Assembly (NCBI RefSeq): GCF_017357225.1
Contig: NZ_CP071604.1
Span: forward strand, 1-62,500
Source of the DNA: Rhizobium binae
Lineage (GTDB): Bacteria; Pseudomonadota; Alphaproteobacteria; Rhizobiales; Rhizobiaceae
Reading direction: 5' to 3'
Length of the DNA stretch: 62,500 nt
Shown piece by piece: positions 38,927 to 49,174 of this stretch. The translations under genes and the position numbers were made by a program. How positions within the stretch are numbered: the stretch's first letter is position 1; each line of letters begins with the position of its first letter. The notes beneath the pieces were generated by a model, which did not search any database, had not been told where the DNA came from, and worked only from the letters and a program-made list of their open reading frames with translations.

Positions 38927-39032
38927 ATCCCTTTCCTGCACCAACTGTGCCAATGACAGGCCCTTTCAAAGGGGCGGGGCCGGATCACCGTCCCGCAACC
39001 CTTAACTATGTCTCGCGCCGCGCCGGCTGGGC

Positions 39033-39788
39033 TCAGGCTGCTTCGCGGAAGCGGTATCCCACTCCGTAGAGCGTTTCAATCATATCAAAATCGGTATCGA
39101 CCATCTTGAATTTCTTGCGCAGCCTCTTGATGTGGCTGTCGATCGTCCGGTCGTCGACATAAACCTGTTCGTCATAGGCGGCGTCCATCAGCGCATCGCG
39201 GCTCTTGACGACGCCCGGGCGCTGCGCCAGCGAATGCAGGATCAAGAACTCGGTCACCGTCAGCGTCACGGCCTCGCCCTTCCAGGTGCAGGTATGGCGC
39301 TCCTGGTCCATGACCAGCTGGCCACGCTCCAGCGAACGGGCCTGCTGCACGGCCCCGGCCTTCGGCGCGCCGCTCGGGCTCGTGCCGCCGGCGGCCGCGG
39401 CTTCGCGGCTCGAAGCGCGACGCAGCACGGCGCGCACCCGCTCCACCAGCAGGCGCTGCGAGAAGGGCTTGGTGATGAAATCGTCGGCGCCCATCTTCAG
39501 GCCGAACAGCTCGTCGATCTCCTCATCCTTGGAGGTGAGGAAGATGACGGGAATATCCGACTTCTGGCGCAGGCGGCGCAAAAGCTCCATGCCGTCCATG
39601 CGCGGCATCTTGATATCGAAGATCGCCAGCTGCGGCGGTCGCGCCAGCAGTCCGTCGAGCGCCGAAGCACCGTCCGTATAGGTCTCGACCTTATATCCTT
39701 CGGCCTCCAGTGCGATCGACACCGAGGTGAGGATGTTGCGGTCGTCGTCAACGAGCGCGATTGTCGGCATGGTGTTGGTCTCCGTCAT
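39033..39788 (-). CDS. chvI: Response regulator ChvI
   Basis: The 251-residue OmpR-type regulator has a receiver domain with phospho-acceptor Asp58 ([13 protein letters not shown]) and the switch region FLTSKDEE. The winged helix ([37 protein letters not shown]) follows a Gly/Ala/Ser-rich linker. It is the partner of ChvG, 106 bases away. The start may be the ATG at 39788 ([16 protein letters not shown]) or the internal one at 39770, where the Sinorhizobium protein seems to begin. It is divergent from pckA, a linkage also known from Agrobacterium. Confidence 0.95.
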   Translation of the reverse strand: MTETNTMPTIALVDDDRNILTSVSIALEAEGYKVETYTDGASALDGLLARPPQLAIFDIKMPRMDGMELLRRLRQKSDIPVIFLTSKDEEIDELFGLKMGADDFITKPFSQRLLVERVRAVLRRASSREAAAAGGTSPSGAPKAGAVQQARSLERGQLVMDQERHTCTWKGEAVTLTVTEFLILHSLAQRPGVVKSRDALMDAAYDEQVYVDDRTIDSHIKRLRKKFKMVDTDFDMIETLYGVGYRFREAA

Positions 39789-40109
39789 CAGTGCGCAATC
39801 TCCCGGATTTTCATCGTCCCCAGGCGGTCTCAGTGACCGGATGCGCTTATGGAGGATAAAGGTGGAACAAATTGTGGCAAAGATAAAGGGGAGGATTGTC
39901 GTAAAATTCCCCGACAATCTCAGGTAGCGCGTCGAATAGTTGCAACGGGACTTCTTCAAACGATTTAAAACGTACGGCCGAAATTTAAATCGATTAATTG
40001 TTTGATATTACTAATCTTTCTGGATTTTAATCCCTTGTGTTTTAAAATTTCTGCCCTTATTTTCGCGATCAGTTTTAACGGCAACGCGCCTGAGCGAAGG
40101 GAAGTAGCC
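39789..40109. promoter_or_regulatory. Divergent control region between chvI and pckA
   Basis: This 321-base AT-rich gap should hold promoters for both genes. Two inverted repeats are visible. GATTGTCG/CGACAATC (39894-39919, ten-base loop) is the first. CGATTTAAA/TTTAAATCG (39961-39992, fourteen-base spacer), nearer pckA, is the second. In Sinorhizobium pckA is known to be controlled by the LacI-type regulator PckR, but I cannot assign these repeats to it. No small gene is evident. Confidence 0.5.
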
Positions 40110-41720
<1,611 letters not shown>

Positions 41721-41758
41721 GCTCAGCCCGTCTGAAAACAAAGTCTTTGACTCACGTG

Positions 41759-41791
41759 AAAACCCGGCATCGCAGGACTGCCGGGTTTTTC
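41759..41791 (+). terminator. Rho-independent terminator of pckA
   Basis: AAAACCCGGCA (41759-41769) pairs with TGCCGGGTTTT (41779-41789), followed by more T. Confidence 0.85.
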
Positions 41792-41842
41792 CGATGCCGG
41801 CTGATATTTTCAACGCGCTGTCGATATGAGATAGAACGCCGC

Positions 41843-42280
41843 ATGGCCAGCGACGCGCTCTATATCGATGACAGGATCACCATCTCGGGATGGGAGCTGA
41901 CGGAACAGTTCGTTCTGGCAAGCGGTCCCGGCGGCCAGAACGTCAACAAGGTTTCGACGGCGGTCCAGCTGTTTTTCAACCTCGCGAATTCGCCCTCCCT
42001 CAATGACCGCGTCAAGGCCAATGCGATCAGGCTAGCCGGACGGCGGCTGTCGAAGGATGGCGTGCTGATGATCGAGGCAAGCCGCTTTCGCAGCCAGGAT
42101 CGCAACCGTGAGGACGCGCGCGAACGGCTGAAGGAGCTGATTCTGGAGGCCGCCAAGCCGCCGCCGCCGCCGCGCAAGAAGACCAAGCCGACCAAGGGTT
42201 CGGTCGAGCGCCGTCTGAAGGAAAAATCCGGCCGGTCGGAAGTGAAGAAAATGCGCGGCCGCCCCGGCGGCGGCGACTGA
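41843..42280 (+). CDS. arfB: Alternative ribosome-rescue factor ArfB (YaeJ)
   Basis: The 145-residue protein has the peptidyl-tRNA hydrolase GGQ motif in LASGPGGQNVNKV (residues 30-32). A basic, Lys/Arg/Pro-rich C-terminal tail (PPPPPRKKTKPTKGSVERR) is thought to enter the empty mRNA channel. It releases peptides from ribosomes stalled without a stop codon, backing up tmRNA. The start at 41843 (MASDALYIDD) is chosen from the family N-terminus. It ends one base before the alkB start, so the two are co-translated. Confidence 0.92.
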   Translation: MASDALYIDDRITISGWELTEQFVLASGPGGQNVNKVSTAVQLFFNLANSPSLNDRVKANAIRLAGRRLSKDGVLMIEASRFRSQDRNREDARERLKELILEAAKPPPPPRKKTKPTKGSVERRLKEKSGRSEVKKMRGRPGGGD

Positions 42281-42281
42281 C

Positions 42282-42893
42282 ATGCCCGAGCTGTCGAACG
42301 GTGTCCGCCATCTGCCTGAATATCTCGATCGGTCGCGTCAGGAAGCGCTGGTCGAGGTGATCCGTGCCGTGGTCGCCGAGGCGCCGCTCTTCGTGCCCGT
42401 TATGCCAGGCACCGGCAAACCGATGTCGGTGCGCATGACCAATTGCGGGCCGCTCGGCTGGGTGACGGACAAGGAACGCGGCTATCGCTATCAGCCGACG
42501 CATCCTGTCACCGGCAGGCACTGGCCAGTCATGCCTCAGCAACTGCTCGAGATATGGAACGACGTTGCCGGTTATCAGCAGCCGCCGGAGGCCTGTCTCG
42601 TCAACTTCTATTCCGACGAGGCCCGCATGGGTCTGCACCAGGACAAGGACGAGCGGAATATGCAGGCTCCCGTCGTCTCGATCTCGCTTGGCAACAGCTG
42701 CCTCTTTCGCGTCGGCGGTCTGAATCGCAATGATCGCACGCTATCTTTCAAACTGTCGAGCGGCGATCTGGTCGTGCTGGGCGGCGAGGGCAGGCTGTGT
42801 TTCCACGGTGTCGACCGCATTCATCCGGCAACATCGACGCTGCTGAAGAATGGCGGCCGCATCAATCTGACGCTGCGCCGGGTCAATCCCTGA
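42282..42893 (+). CDS. alkB: AlkB-type alkylated DNA repair dioxygenase
   Basis: The 203-residue Fe(II)/2-oxoglutarate dioxygenase removes methyl groups from 1-methyladenine and 3-methylcytosine in DNA or RNA. The iron ligands are His119 and Asp121 (GLHQDKDE) and His175 (CFHGVDRI). The 2-oxoglutarate/substrate arginines are Arg193 and Arg199 in RINLTLRR. VNFYSDEARMGLHQD and the start/length match the E. coli-like group. It is separated from arfB by a single base and converges on coaA. Confidence 0.95.
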   Translation: MPELSNGVRHLPEYLDRSRQEALVEVIRAVVAEAPLFVPVMPGTGKPMSVRMTNCGPLGWVTDKERGYRYQPTHPVTGRHWPVMPQQLLEIWNDVAGYQQPPEACLVNFYSDEARMGLHQDKDERNMQAPVVSISLGNSCLFRVGGLNRNDRTLSFKLSSGDLVVLGGEGRLCFHGVDRIHPATSTLLKNGGRINLTLRRVNP

Positions 42894-42917
42894 ACGGATA
42901 GCCGGAACAATCGGTCG

Positions 42918-43913
42918 CTACAATTTTCGCAGCGCAACCTGCTCGATCAGGTGATCCTTGCCCTTTTTCAGGATGAGATCGGCGCGCGGCCGCGTCGGCA
43001 GGATGTTCTGGCGCAGGTTTTTCAAGTTGATATTCGTCCACAGATCCGCGGCGATCTCGAGAGCTTCCGCATCACTGATCGAGGCATAGCGATGGAAGTA
43101 AGAGTTCGGATCGCGGAAGGCGGTCTCCCGCAGCCGCATGAAGCGCGTCACGTACCAGTTATGTATCTGGTCTTCCGCCGCATCGATATAGATCGAGAAG
43201 TCGAAGAAGTCGGACACCATCGGCACGATCTTGCCGTCGGCCGGCAGGTCGCGCGACTGCAGCACGTTAATGCCTTCGAAGATCAGGATGTCGGGCCGGT
43301 CGACGATCTTGTACTCGTCCGGCAGCACGTCATAGACGAGGTGCGAATAGCAGGGCGCCTGCACGTCCGGTCGGCCGGCTTTGATCGCCGAGAGGAAGCG
43401 CAGGATGGCGGCCGTGTCGTAGCTTTCCGGAAAACCCTTGCGCTGCATCAGCTTTTCCCGCTGCAGCACGGCGTTCGGATGCAGGAAGCCATCGGTGGTG
43501 ACGAGATCGACCTTCGGGCTGGAGGGCCAGCGCCCGAGCAGTTCCTTGAGGATACGGGCGGTGGTCGATTTTCCCACTGCGACCGAGCCGGCGATGCCGA
43601 TAACGAAGGGCGTTTTGGTCACGTCGGAGAGGCTCAGGAAGCGGTTGCGCTGTTCGAACAGCATTTGCGAGGATTCGACATGCGCCGACAGCAGCCGCGA
43701 GAGCGACAGATAGATGCGCCTCACCTCGTCGAGATCGATTGGGTCGCCCATAGAACGCAGCCGCTTGACCTCGTCGCTGGTCAGCGTCAGCGGCGTGTCG
43801 GCGCGGAATTTCGCCCATTGTTCGGAAGAGAAGAAGTGGTAGGGCGAATAGGATTCGGACTGGAAGTGATCCAATGTTTCCGGCACCCCGATGATCTCAG
43901 TCGCGATACTCAT
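42918..43913 (-). CDS. coaA: Type I pantothenate kinase
   Basis: The 331-residue P-loop kinase phosphorylates pantothenate, the first committed step of CoA synthesis, and is normally feedback-inhibited by CoA. Walker A is [15 protein letters not shown] (residues 106-120). [30 protein letters not shown] and [12 protein letters not shown] are conserved blocks. It is the last gene of the his operon, overlapping the hisE stop by four bases; this hisE-coaA junction is common in rhizobia. Confidence 0.96.
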   Translation of the reverse strand: MSIATEIIGVPETLDHFQSESYSPYHFFSSEQWAKFRADTPLTLTSDEVKRLRSMGDPIDLDEVRRIYLSLSRLLSAHVESSQMLFEQRNRFLSLSDVTKTPFVIGIAGSVAVGKSTTARILKELLGRWPSSPKVDLVTTDGFLHPNAVLQREKLMQRKGFPESYDTAAILRFLSAIKAGRPDVQAPCYSHLVYDVLPDEYKIVDRPDILIFEGINVLQSRDLPADGKIVPMVSDFFDFSIYIDAAEDQIHNWYVTRFMRLRETAFRDPNSYFHRYASISDAEALEIAADLWTNINLKNLRQNILPTRPRADLILKKGKDHLIEQVALRKL

Positions 43914-44233
43914 GAATTCTGCCGATTGGCCTTTTCCTTGAGACCGGACTGCGCGGTTCTGCGCTCGAGTTCGGCCATGACATTCTCTAACGGTATTTCA
44001 GCAATCTTCAATACGACCAATAGGTGATAGAGCACGTCGGCGGCTTCATAGGTCAGATTGTCACGGTCCCCGGTCGCCGCTGCCATCACGGCTTCGATCG
44101 CCTCCTCGCCAAGCTTCTTTGCCGCTTTCGGCTGGCCGCCGGCCACGAGTTTCGCCGTCCAGGACTGCTCCGGTGAGGCCTTCGATCGCTCTTCAACGAT
44201 CCTTTCGAGGTCGGAAAGGGAAAATCCGCTCAT
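43910..44233 (-). CDS. hisE: Phosphoribosyl-ATP pyrophosphohydrolase
   Basis: The 107-residue protein converts PR-ATP to PR-AMP, the second step of histidine synthesis. [24 protein letters not shown] and [13 protein letters not shown], with the acidic metal-binding residues, are the MazG-like core. The start at 44233 ([10 protein letters not shown]) lies 17 bases after the hisF stop and matches family length; an upstream in-frame ATG at 44278 would overlap hisF. It is coupled to coaA by overlap. Confidence 0.93.
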   Translation of the reverse strand: MSGFSLSDLERIVEERSKASPEQSWTAKLVAGGQPKAAKKLGEEAIEAVMAAATGDRDNLTYEAADVLYHLLVVLKIAEIPLENVMAELERRTAQSGLKEKANRQNS

Positions 44234-44250
44234 ATGTCCGCTTTCAAGCT

Positions 44251-45039
44251 TCAGTCGAGACGCATAGCGATGCCGCACTTCGACATATAGTGTTTCGCCT
44301 CGCTGACGGAATAGGTGCCGAAGTGGAAGATCGAGGCGGCGAGCACCGCATTGGCATGACCTTCCTTCACCCCAGCGACGAGGTCGTCGAGGTCGCCGAC
44401 GCCGCCGGAGGCGATGACCGGCACGCGCACCGCGTTGGCGATCGCCCGGGTCAGTTCCAGGTCATAGCCGACCTTGGTGCCGTCGCGATCCATCGACGTG
44501 ACCAGGAGTTCTCCCGCGCCGCGCGCCACCATCTTCTGGGCGAATTCGACGGCGTCGATGCCGGTCGCGTTGCGGCCGCCATGCGTATAGATTTCCCAGG
44601 CGCTGAGGTTGTCGCCGCCGACCGCCTGCGTGAGCCTGCGCTTGGCGTCGATAGAGACGACGATGCACTGGTCGCCGAACTTGTCGGCCGCCTCGGCGAC
44701 GAAGTCGGGATTGCTGACCGCAGCCGAGTTGATCGAGACCTTGTCGGCGCCGCACAGCAGCAGCTTGCGGATATCGGCGATCGCGCGCACGCCGCCGCCG
44801 ACCGTCAGCGGCATGAAGCACTGGTCGGCCGTGCGCGACACGACATCGAAGATCGTTTCGCGGTTGTCCGAAGAAGCGGTGATGTCGAGGAAGCAGAGTT
44901 CGTCGGCGCCGGCGGCATCATAGGCCTTCGCTGCTTCGACCGGGTCGCCGGCATCGACGAGATCGAGGAAGTTGACGCCTTTGACGACGCGGCCGTCCTT
45001 GACGTCGAGACAGGGGATGACACGGGCCTTGAGGGTCAT
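44251..45039 (-). CDS. hisF: Imidazole glycerol phosphate synthase subunit HisF
   Basis: The 262-residue TIM barrel cyclises PRFAR with ammonia from HisH to give IGP and AICAR. The two catalytic acids are Asp12 ([12 protein letters not shown]) and Asp131 (VSIDAKR). Phosphate-binding loops [12 protein letters not shown] and [12 protein letters not shown] are intact. The ATG shares a base with the hisA stop (TAATG). Its glutaminase partner HisH is encoded upstream in the same operon. Confidence 0.96.
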   Translation of the reverse strand: MTLKARVIPCLDVKDGRVVKGVNFLDLVDAGDPVEAAKAYDAAGADELCFLDITASSDNRETIFDVVSRTADQCFMPLTVGGGVRAIADIRKLLLCGADKVSINSAAVSNPDFVAEAADKFGDQCIVVSIDAKRRLTQAVGGDNLSAWEIYTHGGRNATGIDAVEFAQKMVARGAGELLVTSMDRDGTKVGYDLELTRAIANAVRVPVIASGGVGDLDDLVAGVKEGHANAVLAASIFHFGTYSVSEAKHYMSKCGIAMRLD

Positions 45040-45785
45040 TACGCAGTCTCCTTGGCCCTGCTGGCCTTGATCAGTGCCAGCGCTTCCCTGGGATCGATAC
45101 GGCCGTCATAGAGTGCACGGCCCGAAATCGCGCCTTCGAGCTTGCCTGCATCCGGTTCCAGCATGCGTCTGACGTCGTCGAGTGAGGCAAGACCGCCGGA
45201 GGCGATGACAGGAATGGAGACGGCAGCGGCAAGCTCCAGCGTCGAAGCCCAGTTAATGCCCGCAAGGATGCCGTCACGGTCGATATCGGTATAGATGATC
45301 GCGGCGACGCCGGCGCCCTCGAATTTCCGGGCGAGCTCGATGACGCCGAGTTCGGAAGCCTCCGCCCAGCCTTCGACGGCCACCTTGCCGCCCTTGGCGT
45401 CGATGCCGACGGCGACGTGGCCGGGAAATTTCCGGCAGGCCTCGATGACCAGATCAGGATTTCTGACCGCTACCGTGCCGAGAATGACGCGCCGCAGCCC
45501 GCGCGCGAGCCACGCCTCGATATGATCGAGCGTGCGGATGCCGCCGCCGAGCTGCACCGGATTCTTCGTCGCCTTGAGGATCGCCTCTACGGCGTCGCCA
45601 TTGGCCGAATGTCCCGCAAAGGCACCGTCGAGATCGACCACATGCAGCCATTCGAAACCCTGGTCTTCGAAGGATTTCGCCTGGGCGGCCGGATCGGTGT
45701 TGTAGACCGTCGCCTGCTGCATGTCGCCGAGCTTCAGGCGGACGCATTGGCCGCCCTTCAGATCGATCGCGGGAAAAAGGATCAT
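45039..45785 (-). CDS. hisA: ProFAR isomerase
   Basis: The 248-residue TIM barrel opens the ribose of ProFAR by Amadori rearrangement to give PRFAR. The catalytic acids are Asp8 ([14 protein letters not shown]) and Asp129 (VGIDAKGG). DRDGILAG and [12 protein letters not shown] are the phosphate loops. It begins six bases after a gene of unknown function and overlaps hisF by one base, so the three are translated as a unit. Confidence 0.96.
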   Translation of the reverse strand: MILFPAIDLKGGQCVRLKLGDMQQATVYNTDPAAQAKSFEDQGFEWLHVVDLDGAFAGHSANGDAVEAILKATKNPVQLGGGIRTLDHIEAWLARGLRRVILGTVAVRNPDLVIEACRKFPGHVAVGIDAKGGKVAVEGWAEASELGVIELARKFEGAGVAAIIYTDIDRDGILAGINWASTLELAAAVSIPVIASGGLASLDDVRRMLEPDAGKLEGAISGRALYDGRIDPREALALIKASRAKETA

Positions 45786-45791
45786 GTCGTC

Positions 45792-46349
45792 TCACGTCCG
45801 TAAAGTGGTCGATACCATCAGCGCATTCCACGCATCTACGATATCCGAGCGGAAAAAGACAGCGGCAATGGTGGCCGCGCCGAAAAGCAGAAGAAGCAGC
45901 AGCGTGACGGTCAAGCCGGCGCGCACCTGGCGCCAGAAGCCGAGGCGCCGCTTCATCGATTTCTGGATGTCGCGCACCTCCCGAAGCGCCTGGCTGTTGA
46001 CGGCGGCGAGCCGGATCTCCGGCTCCATCGCCTCCACATAGGTTTCGGCATAACTTGCAAGGATATGCGAGGCGCGGTCGCGCAGTGTATTGCGCAGGTC
46101 GGTCGAGAGATAATTGCCGGAGACGGCGGCAAGCTCGGCCTCGTTGGGTGAACGGCCGGCATTGCGCTTGCGGTAGCTGAGCACGAAATCGCGCTTCTGC
46201 CGCTCATAAAGGGCATAGGCAAGCAGGCCGATCAGATCGTCCTCGCCTTCGATATAAAACTCCAACACGGCCTCGGCGATGTCGCCGGCGTTGATGCCGT
46301 TGGCGCGCAGCTGCGAATTTTCGTTGCCGGCAAGGAATTCGTGGATCAT
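45792..46349 (-). CDS. Unknown protein with C-terminal membrane anchor, in his operon
   Basis: I do not recognise a family for this 185-residue protein. The N-terminal 140 residues are soluble and charged, predicted helical (YIEGEDDLIGLLAYALYERQ, KRDFVLSYRKRNAGRSPNEA). A basic stretch (SMKRRLGFWRQVRAG) then precedes one strong transmembrane helix (LTVTLLLLLLFGAATIAAVFF) and a short tail. This suggests a tail-anchored inner-membrane protein facing the cytoplasm. Its ATG overlaps the stop of the small gene before it (ATGA), and hisA follows after six bases. It is clearly part of the his operon by spacing, but nothing ties it to histidine synthesis. Confidence 0.75.
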   Translation of the reverse strand: MIHEFLAGNENSQLRANGINAGDIAEAVLEFYIEGEDDLIGLLAYALYERQKRDFVLSYRKRNAGRSPNEAELAAVSGNYLSTDLRNTLRDRASHILASYAETYVEAMEPEIRLAAVNSQALREVRDIQKSMKRRLGFWRQVRAGLTVTLLLLLLFGAATIAAVFFRSDIVDAWNALMVSTTLRT

Positions 46350-46528
46350 CGGTCCAGCCTTTCTGTCAACGCCCTGGCCGCATTGGAAAGCGCCCTCCGG
46401 TGAATGGCCTCATCGACACGGCGGATGATCGTTCCATCGGGAAGCCGGAGGTCCGAGAAGGGCGGCAGCCCTTCTCTGGAGGGTCTCAGCCTATAGAACA
46501 CCTTGCCTGATTTCCGCGAAGCCGGCAT
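46346..46528 (-). CDS. Small unknown protein in his operon
   Basis: The 60-residue basic protein (MPASRKSGKVFYRLRPSREG...) has an Arg-rich C-terminal helix (VDEAIHRRALSNAARALTER) and no signal or membrane segment. I do not recognise a family. Support for reality: AGGAG sits eight bases before the ATG at 46528. The stop overlaps the next gene by four bases (ATGA), and the frame is clean. It lies 52 bases after hisH. A GTG three codons upstream is an alternative start. It may work with the membrane-anchored protein that follows. Confidence 0.6.
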   Translation of the reverse strand: MPASRKSGKVFYRLRPSREGLPPFSDLRLPDGTIIRRVDEAIHRRALSNAARALTERLDR

Positions 46529-46580
46529 CGAGCGCACTCCTGTTCCCGCGTTTCCATAAAGGAAAAATAAGGCGGCGGTA

Positions 46581-47231
46581 TTACGGGTTCCAGCGCAGGA
46601 AATTGGCGATCAGGGCGAGGCCGAGCTTCTGGCTCTTTTCCGGGTGAAACTGAGCGCCCACCATGTTGTCGCGCCCGACGAGCGCCGTCATCGGTCCGCC
46701 ATAATCGACCGTCGCGATGACGTCGTCGGCATTTTCGGCGGCGAGATGGTAGGAGTGGACGAAATAGGCGTGCAGCCCTTGCGCTCCCGTTGGAATGCCG
46801 TCGAAGAGCGGATGTTCGCGTTTCAGATCCAGCGTGTTCCAGCCGATCTGCGGAATTTTCAGCGCCGGATCGTTTGGCGTCATCTCAATCACGTCACCGG
46901 GGATCCAGCCGAAGCCGTGCGTCACCGTCTTCTCAAGGCCGCGCGAGGACATGAGCTGCATGCCGACGCAGATGCCGAGGAACGGCCGCGCCTTCTTTTC
47001 GACAGCCTCGATCAGGACCTCGGTCATGCCGGGCACGGAATCGAGGCCGCGCCGGCAATCGGCGTAGGCGCCGACACCCGGGAGCACGATGCGATCGGCG
47101 GCGGCAACATCCTCAGCCTTGTCGGTGAGATCGATCTGCGCGTCGATGCCGGCCTCGCGCGCGGCCCGCTCAAAAGCCTTGGTGGCCGAGCGCAGATTGC
47201 CGGAACCATAGTCGATAATTGCGACGCGCAT
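46581..47231 (-). CDS. hisH: Imidazole glycerol phosphate synthase glutaminase subunit HisH
   Basis: The 216-residue class I amidotransferase supplies ammonia to HisF. The catalytic triad is visible: Cys88 in [11 protein letters not shown], and His196 and Glu198 in [20 protein letters not shown] and PQIGWN are conserved. The ATG follows GGAGG. It lies two bases below a DUF2628 gene and 52 bases above the small unknown gene, between hisB and hisA. Confidence 0.96.
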   Translation of the reverse strand: MRVAIIDYGSGNLRSATKAFERAAREAGIDAQIDLTDKAEDVAAADRIVLPGVGAYADCRRGLDSVPGMTEVLIEAVEKKARPFLGICVGMQLMSSRGLEKTVTHGFGWIPGDVIEMTPNDPALKIPQIGWNTLDLKREHPLFDGIPTGAQGLHAYFVHSYHLAAENADDVIATVDYGGPMTALVGRDNMVGAQFHPEKSQKLGLALIANFLRWNP

Positions 47232-47233
47232 CG

Positions 47234-47716
47234 TCAGCGTCCTCCATCAAAACCAAAGAGACCAAGCGATGTCGCCTGGCCATGCGGGCCGTTCGGTCGG
47301 GTCTTGTTCTCCCAGCCCGGGACCGCGGCGTCAGTATGGGGCTGGACCGCCTTGTCGGAGAAGTAGACGTCTTCGGCAATGCCGATCGTATCGGCCGCAA
47401 TGAGCGCGTCTTCGTTCCAGCCCTTGCCGGCGAGGCTGCGAATGCGAAGGTTCTGGCCCTCGAGACCGACCAGCAGGTTCACGCCCAGCGTGATCGCCGC
47501 TCCCGCCGGCCAGAGACCCGGTTCGTCCATAAGCACGCCGCCGATTGCCTGCATCAGAAAGGCCGCCGCCGCGTATGGCCACAGCCGATGGACCAGCAGC
47601 CAGACCCATGGAAACAGCAAACCGAGCCATGTGAAGCCGTCGCGGATCACCCGCGTCTCGTCAAGGCGAGTGCCTGCGCTGCCGGGCGGCGTCAAGAATA
47701 TATAGCTGGATGTCAT
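47234..47716 (-). CDS. DUF2628 family membrane protein
   Basis: The 160-residue protein begins [12 protein letters not shown]. It has hydrophobic segments ([49 protein letters not shown]), then [14 protein letters not shown] and a polar tail. This matches DUF2628, small membrane proteins of unknown function that often lie between hisB and hisH in Rhizobiaceae. The start at 47716 is 22 bases after hisB. Its linkage to histidine synthesis is by position only. Confidence 0.85.
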   Translation of the reverse strand: MTSSYIFLTPPGSAGTRLDETRVIRDGFTWLGLLFPWVWLLVHRLWPYAAAAFLMQAIGGVLMDEPGLWPAGAAITLGVNLLVGLEGQNLRIRSLAGKGWNEDALIAADTIGIAEDVYFSDKAVQPHTDAAVPGWENKTRPNGPHGQATSLGLFGFDGGR

Positions 47717-47738
47717 CGTCGCCGCTCCCTTGAGAGGC

Positions 47739-48347
47739 TCAGACGAGCGTGCCCTTGGTCGAGGGAACACGGCCCGCCTGTCTCGGATCGATCTCTGTCG
47801 CCGTGCGCAATGCGCGGGCGACGGCCTTGAAGCATGTCTCGGCAATATGGTGGTTGTTGGCACCATAGTGGTTGAGAATATGCAAGGTGATGCCGGCATT
47901 CTGGGCGAGCGCCTGGAAGAACTCGCGGACGAGTTCGGTGTCGAAGGTGCCGATCTTCGGCGCGCTGAAGGCGACGTTCCAGACGAGGAACGGCCGGCCG
48001 GAAAGGTCGATCGCGGCCTTGGTCATCGTCTCGTCCATGGCAAGGTCGATCGAGGCATAGCGGGTGATGCCGCGCCGGTCGCCGAGCGCCTTGGAGATCG
48101 CCTGGCCGATCGCAATGCCGGTATCCTCGACCGTATGATGGTCGTCGATATGCAGGTCGCCCTTGGCGTCGATTTCCATGTCGATGAGGGAATGCCGCGA
48201 AAGCTGGTCGAGCATATGGTCGAAGAAGCCGACGCCGGTCGAAATCTTCGATTTGCCGGTGCCGTCGAGATTGACGGAAACGGAAATCGAGGTCTCGTTG
48301 GTCTTGCGGGAAACGCTCCCCGTGCGGCTTGCTGCGGTCTCGGCCAT
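47739..48347 (-). CDS. hisB: Imidazoleglycerol-phosphate dehydratase
   Basis: The 202-residue enzyme dehydrates IGP, the sixth step of histidine synthesis, using manganese. Metal-site motifs [12 protein letters not shown] and [12 protein letters not shown], and [16 protein letters not shown], are intact. It is the monofunctional form without a phosphatase domain. The start at 48347 ([10 protein letters not shown]) matches rhizobial HisB. It heads the operon hisB-DUF2628-hisH-two unknowns-hisA-hisF-hisE-coaA and is divergent from hslV, with 175 bases between. Confidence 0.95.
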   Translation of the reverse strand: MAETAASRTGSVSRKTNETSISVSVNLDGTGKSKISTGVGFFDHMLDQLSRHSLIDMEIDAKGDLHIDDHHTVEDTGIAIGQAISKALGDRRGITRYASIDLAMDETMTKAAIDLSGRPFLVWNVAFSAPKIGTFDTELVREFFQALAQNAGITLHILNHYGANNHHIAETCFKAVARALRTATEIDPRQAGRVPSTKGTLV

Positions 48348-48522
48348 TTGGCCCTCCATCAGAATAAGGCCGTTCCTTATCAGGCGCATCGGCAAATATC
48401 CAGAAGCCGGGCAAGAGAAAAGCCGGCCCATTTGCAATCGGCTCCGGCCTGCTTACATAGGGCTCAACAAGGCCGATGTGCGGTCGAGGCAAGAGCCCGC
48501 GTCATGGGCAGACAGGTGTTTT

Positions 48523-49050
48523 ATGACAACGATCATTACTGTTCGAAAAGGCGGCAAGGTGGTGATGGCGGGCGATGGCCAGGTGAGCCTCGGCCAGACC
48601 GTCATGAAGGGCAATGCCCGCAAGGTGCGCCGCATCGGCAAGGGCGAAGTGATCGCCGGTTTTGCCGGCGCCACCGCCGATGCCTTCACGCTGCTCGAGA
48701 GGCTTGAAAAGAAGCTGGAGCAATATCCCGGTCAGCTGATGCGGGCCGCCGTCGAGCTCGCCAAGGACTGGCGCACCGACAAATACCTGCGTAATCTCGA
48801 GGCCATGATGCTCGTCGCCGACAAGTCGACCACGCTCGCGATCACCGGCAACGGCGATGTCCTGGAGCCTGAACACGGCACGACGGCGATCGGTTCGGGC
48901 GGCAACTTTGCTTTCGCGGCTGCCCGCGCGCTAATGGATACCGACAAATCGGCAGAGGAGATCGCGCGGCGCGCGCTCGAAATTGCCGCCGACATCTGCG
49001 TTTATACGAACCACAATATTGTGGTGGAATCGCTGGATGTCGAAGGCTGA
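48523..49050 (+). CDS. hslV: ATP-dependent protease subunit HslV (ClpQ)
   Basis: The 175-residue proteasome-like peptidase has the N-terminal threonine nucleophile at residue 2 ([19 protein letters not shown]), freed by removal of Met. [21 protein letters not shown] and GNGDVLEP are conserved. It forms double hexamers capped by HslU and degrades unfolded or regulatory proteins, usually under heat-shock control. I looked for a clear RpoH promoter upstream and found none convincing. hslU lies 120 bases downstream. Confidence 0.95.
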   Translation: MTTIITVRKGGKVVMAGDGQVSLGQTVMKGNARKVRRIGKGEVIAGFAGATADAFTLLERLEKKLEQYPGQLMRAAVELAKDWRTDKYLRNLEAMMLVADKSTTLAITGNGDVLEPEHGTTAIGSGGNFAFAAARALMDTDKSAEEIARRALEIAADICVYTNHNIVVESLDVEG

Positions 49051-49174
49051 ATTCCAAGCCGTCCGCCCGCTACGCCTGGACAAGACAGACTTTCAGGGAC
49101 TTGGCGAAACAACGACGAATTCCGGCCGGGCGCCGCTGATGGCCCCGGACCGCCAGGAGAATGATACGCAATGA
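49037..49174 (+). CDS. Possible 45-residue ORF bridging hslV and hslU
   Basis: The frame runs from an ATG inside the hslV end (14-base overlap) to a TGA that overlaps the hslU ATG by four bases. It encodes [19 protein letters not shown] and so on. Because it fills the gap exactly, it could be a coupling peptide, or a relic of a larger gene. From memory, some Rhizobium strains have an acetyltransferase gene between hslV and hslU. It could also be chance. I recognise no domain. Confidence 0.25.
   Translation: MSKAEFQAVRPLRLDKTDFQGLGETTTNSGRAPLMAPDRQENDTQ

Noticed and set aside
48348..48522. Heat-shock (RpoH) promoter before hslV
   Set aside because: No CTTGAA-type -35 with a fitting -10 could be seen in the gap.
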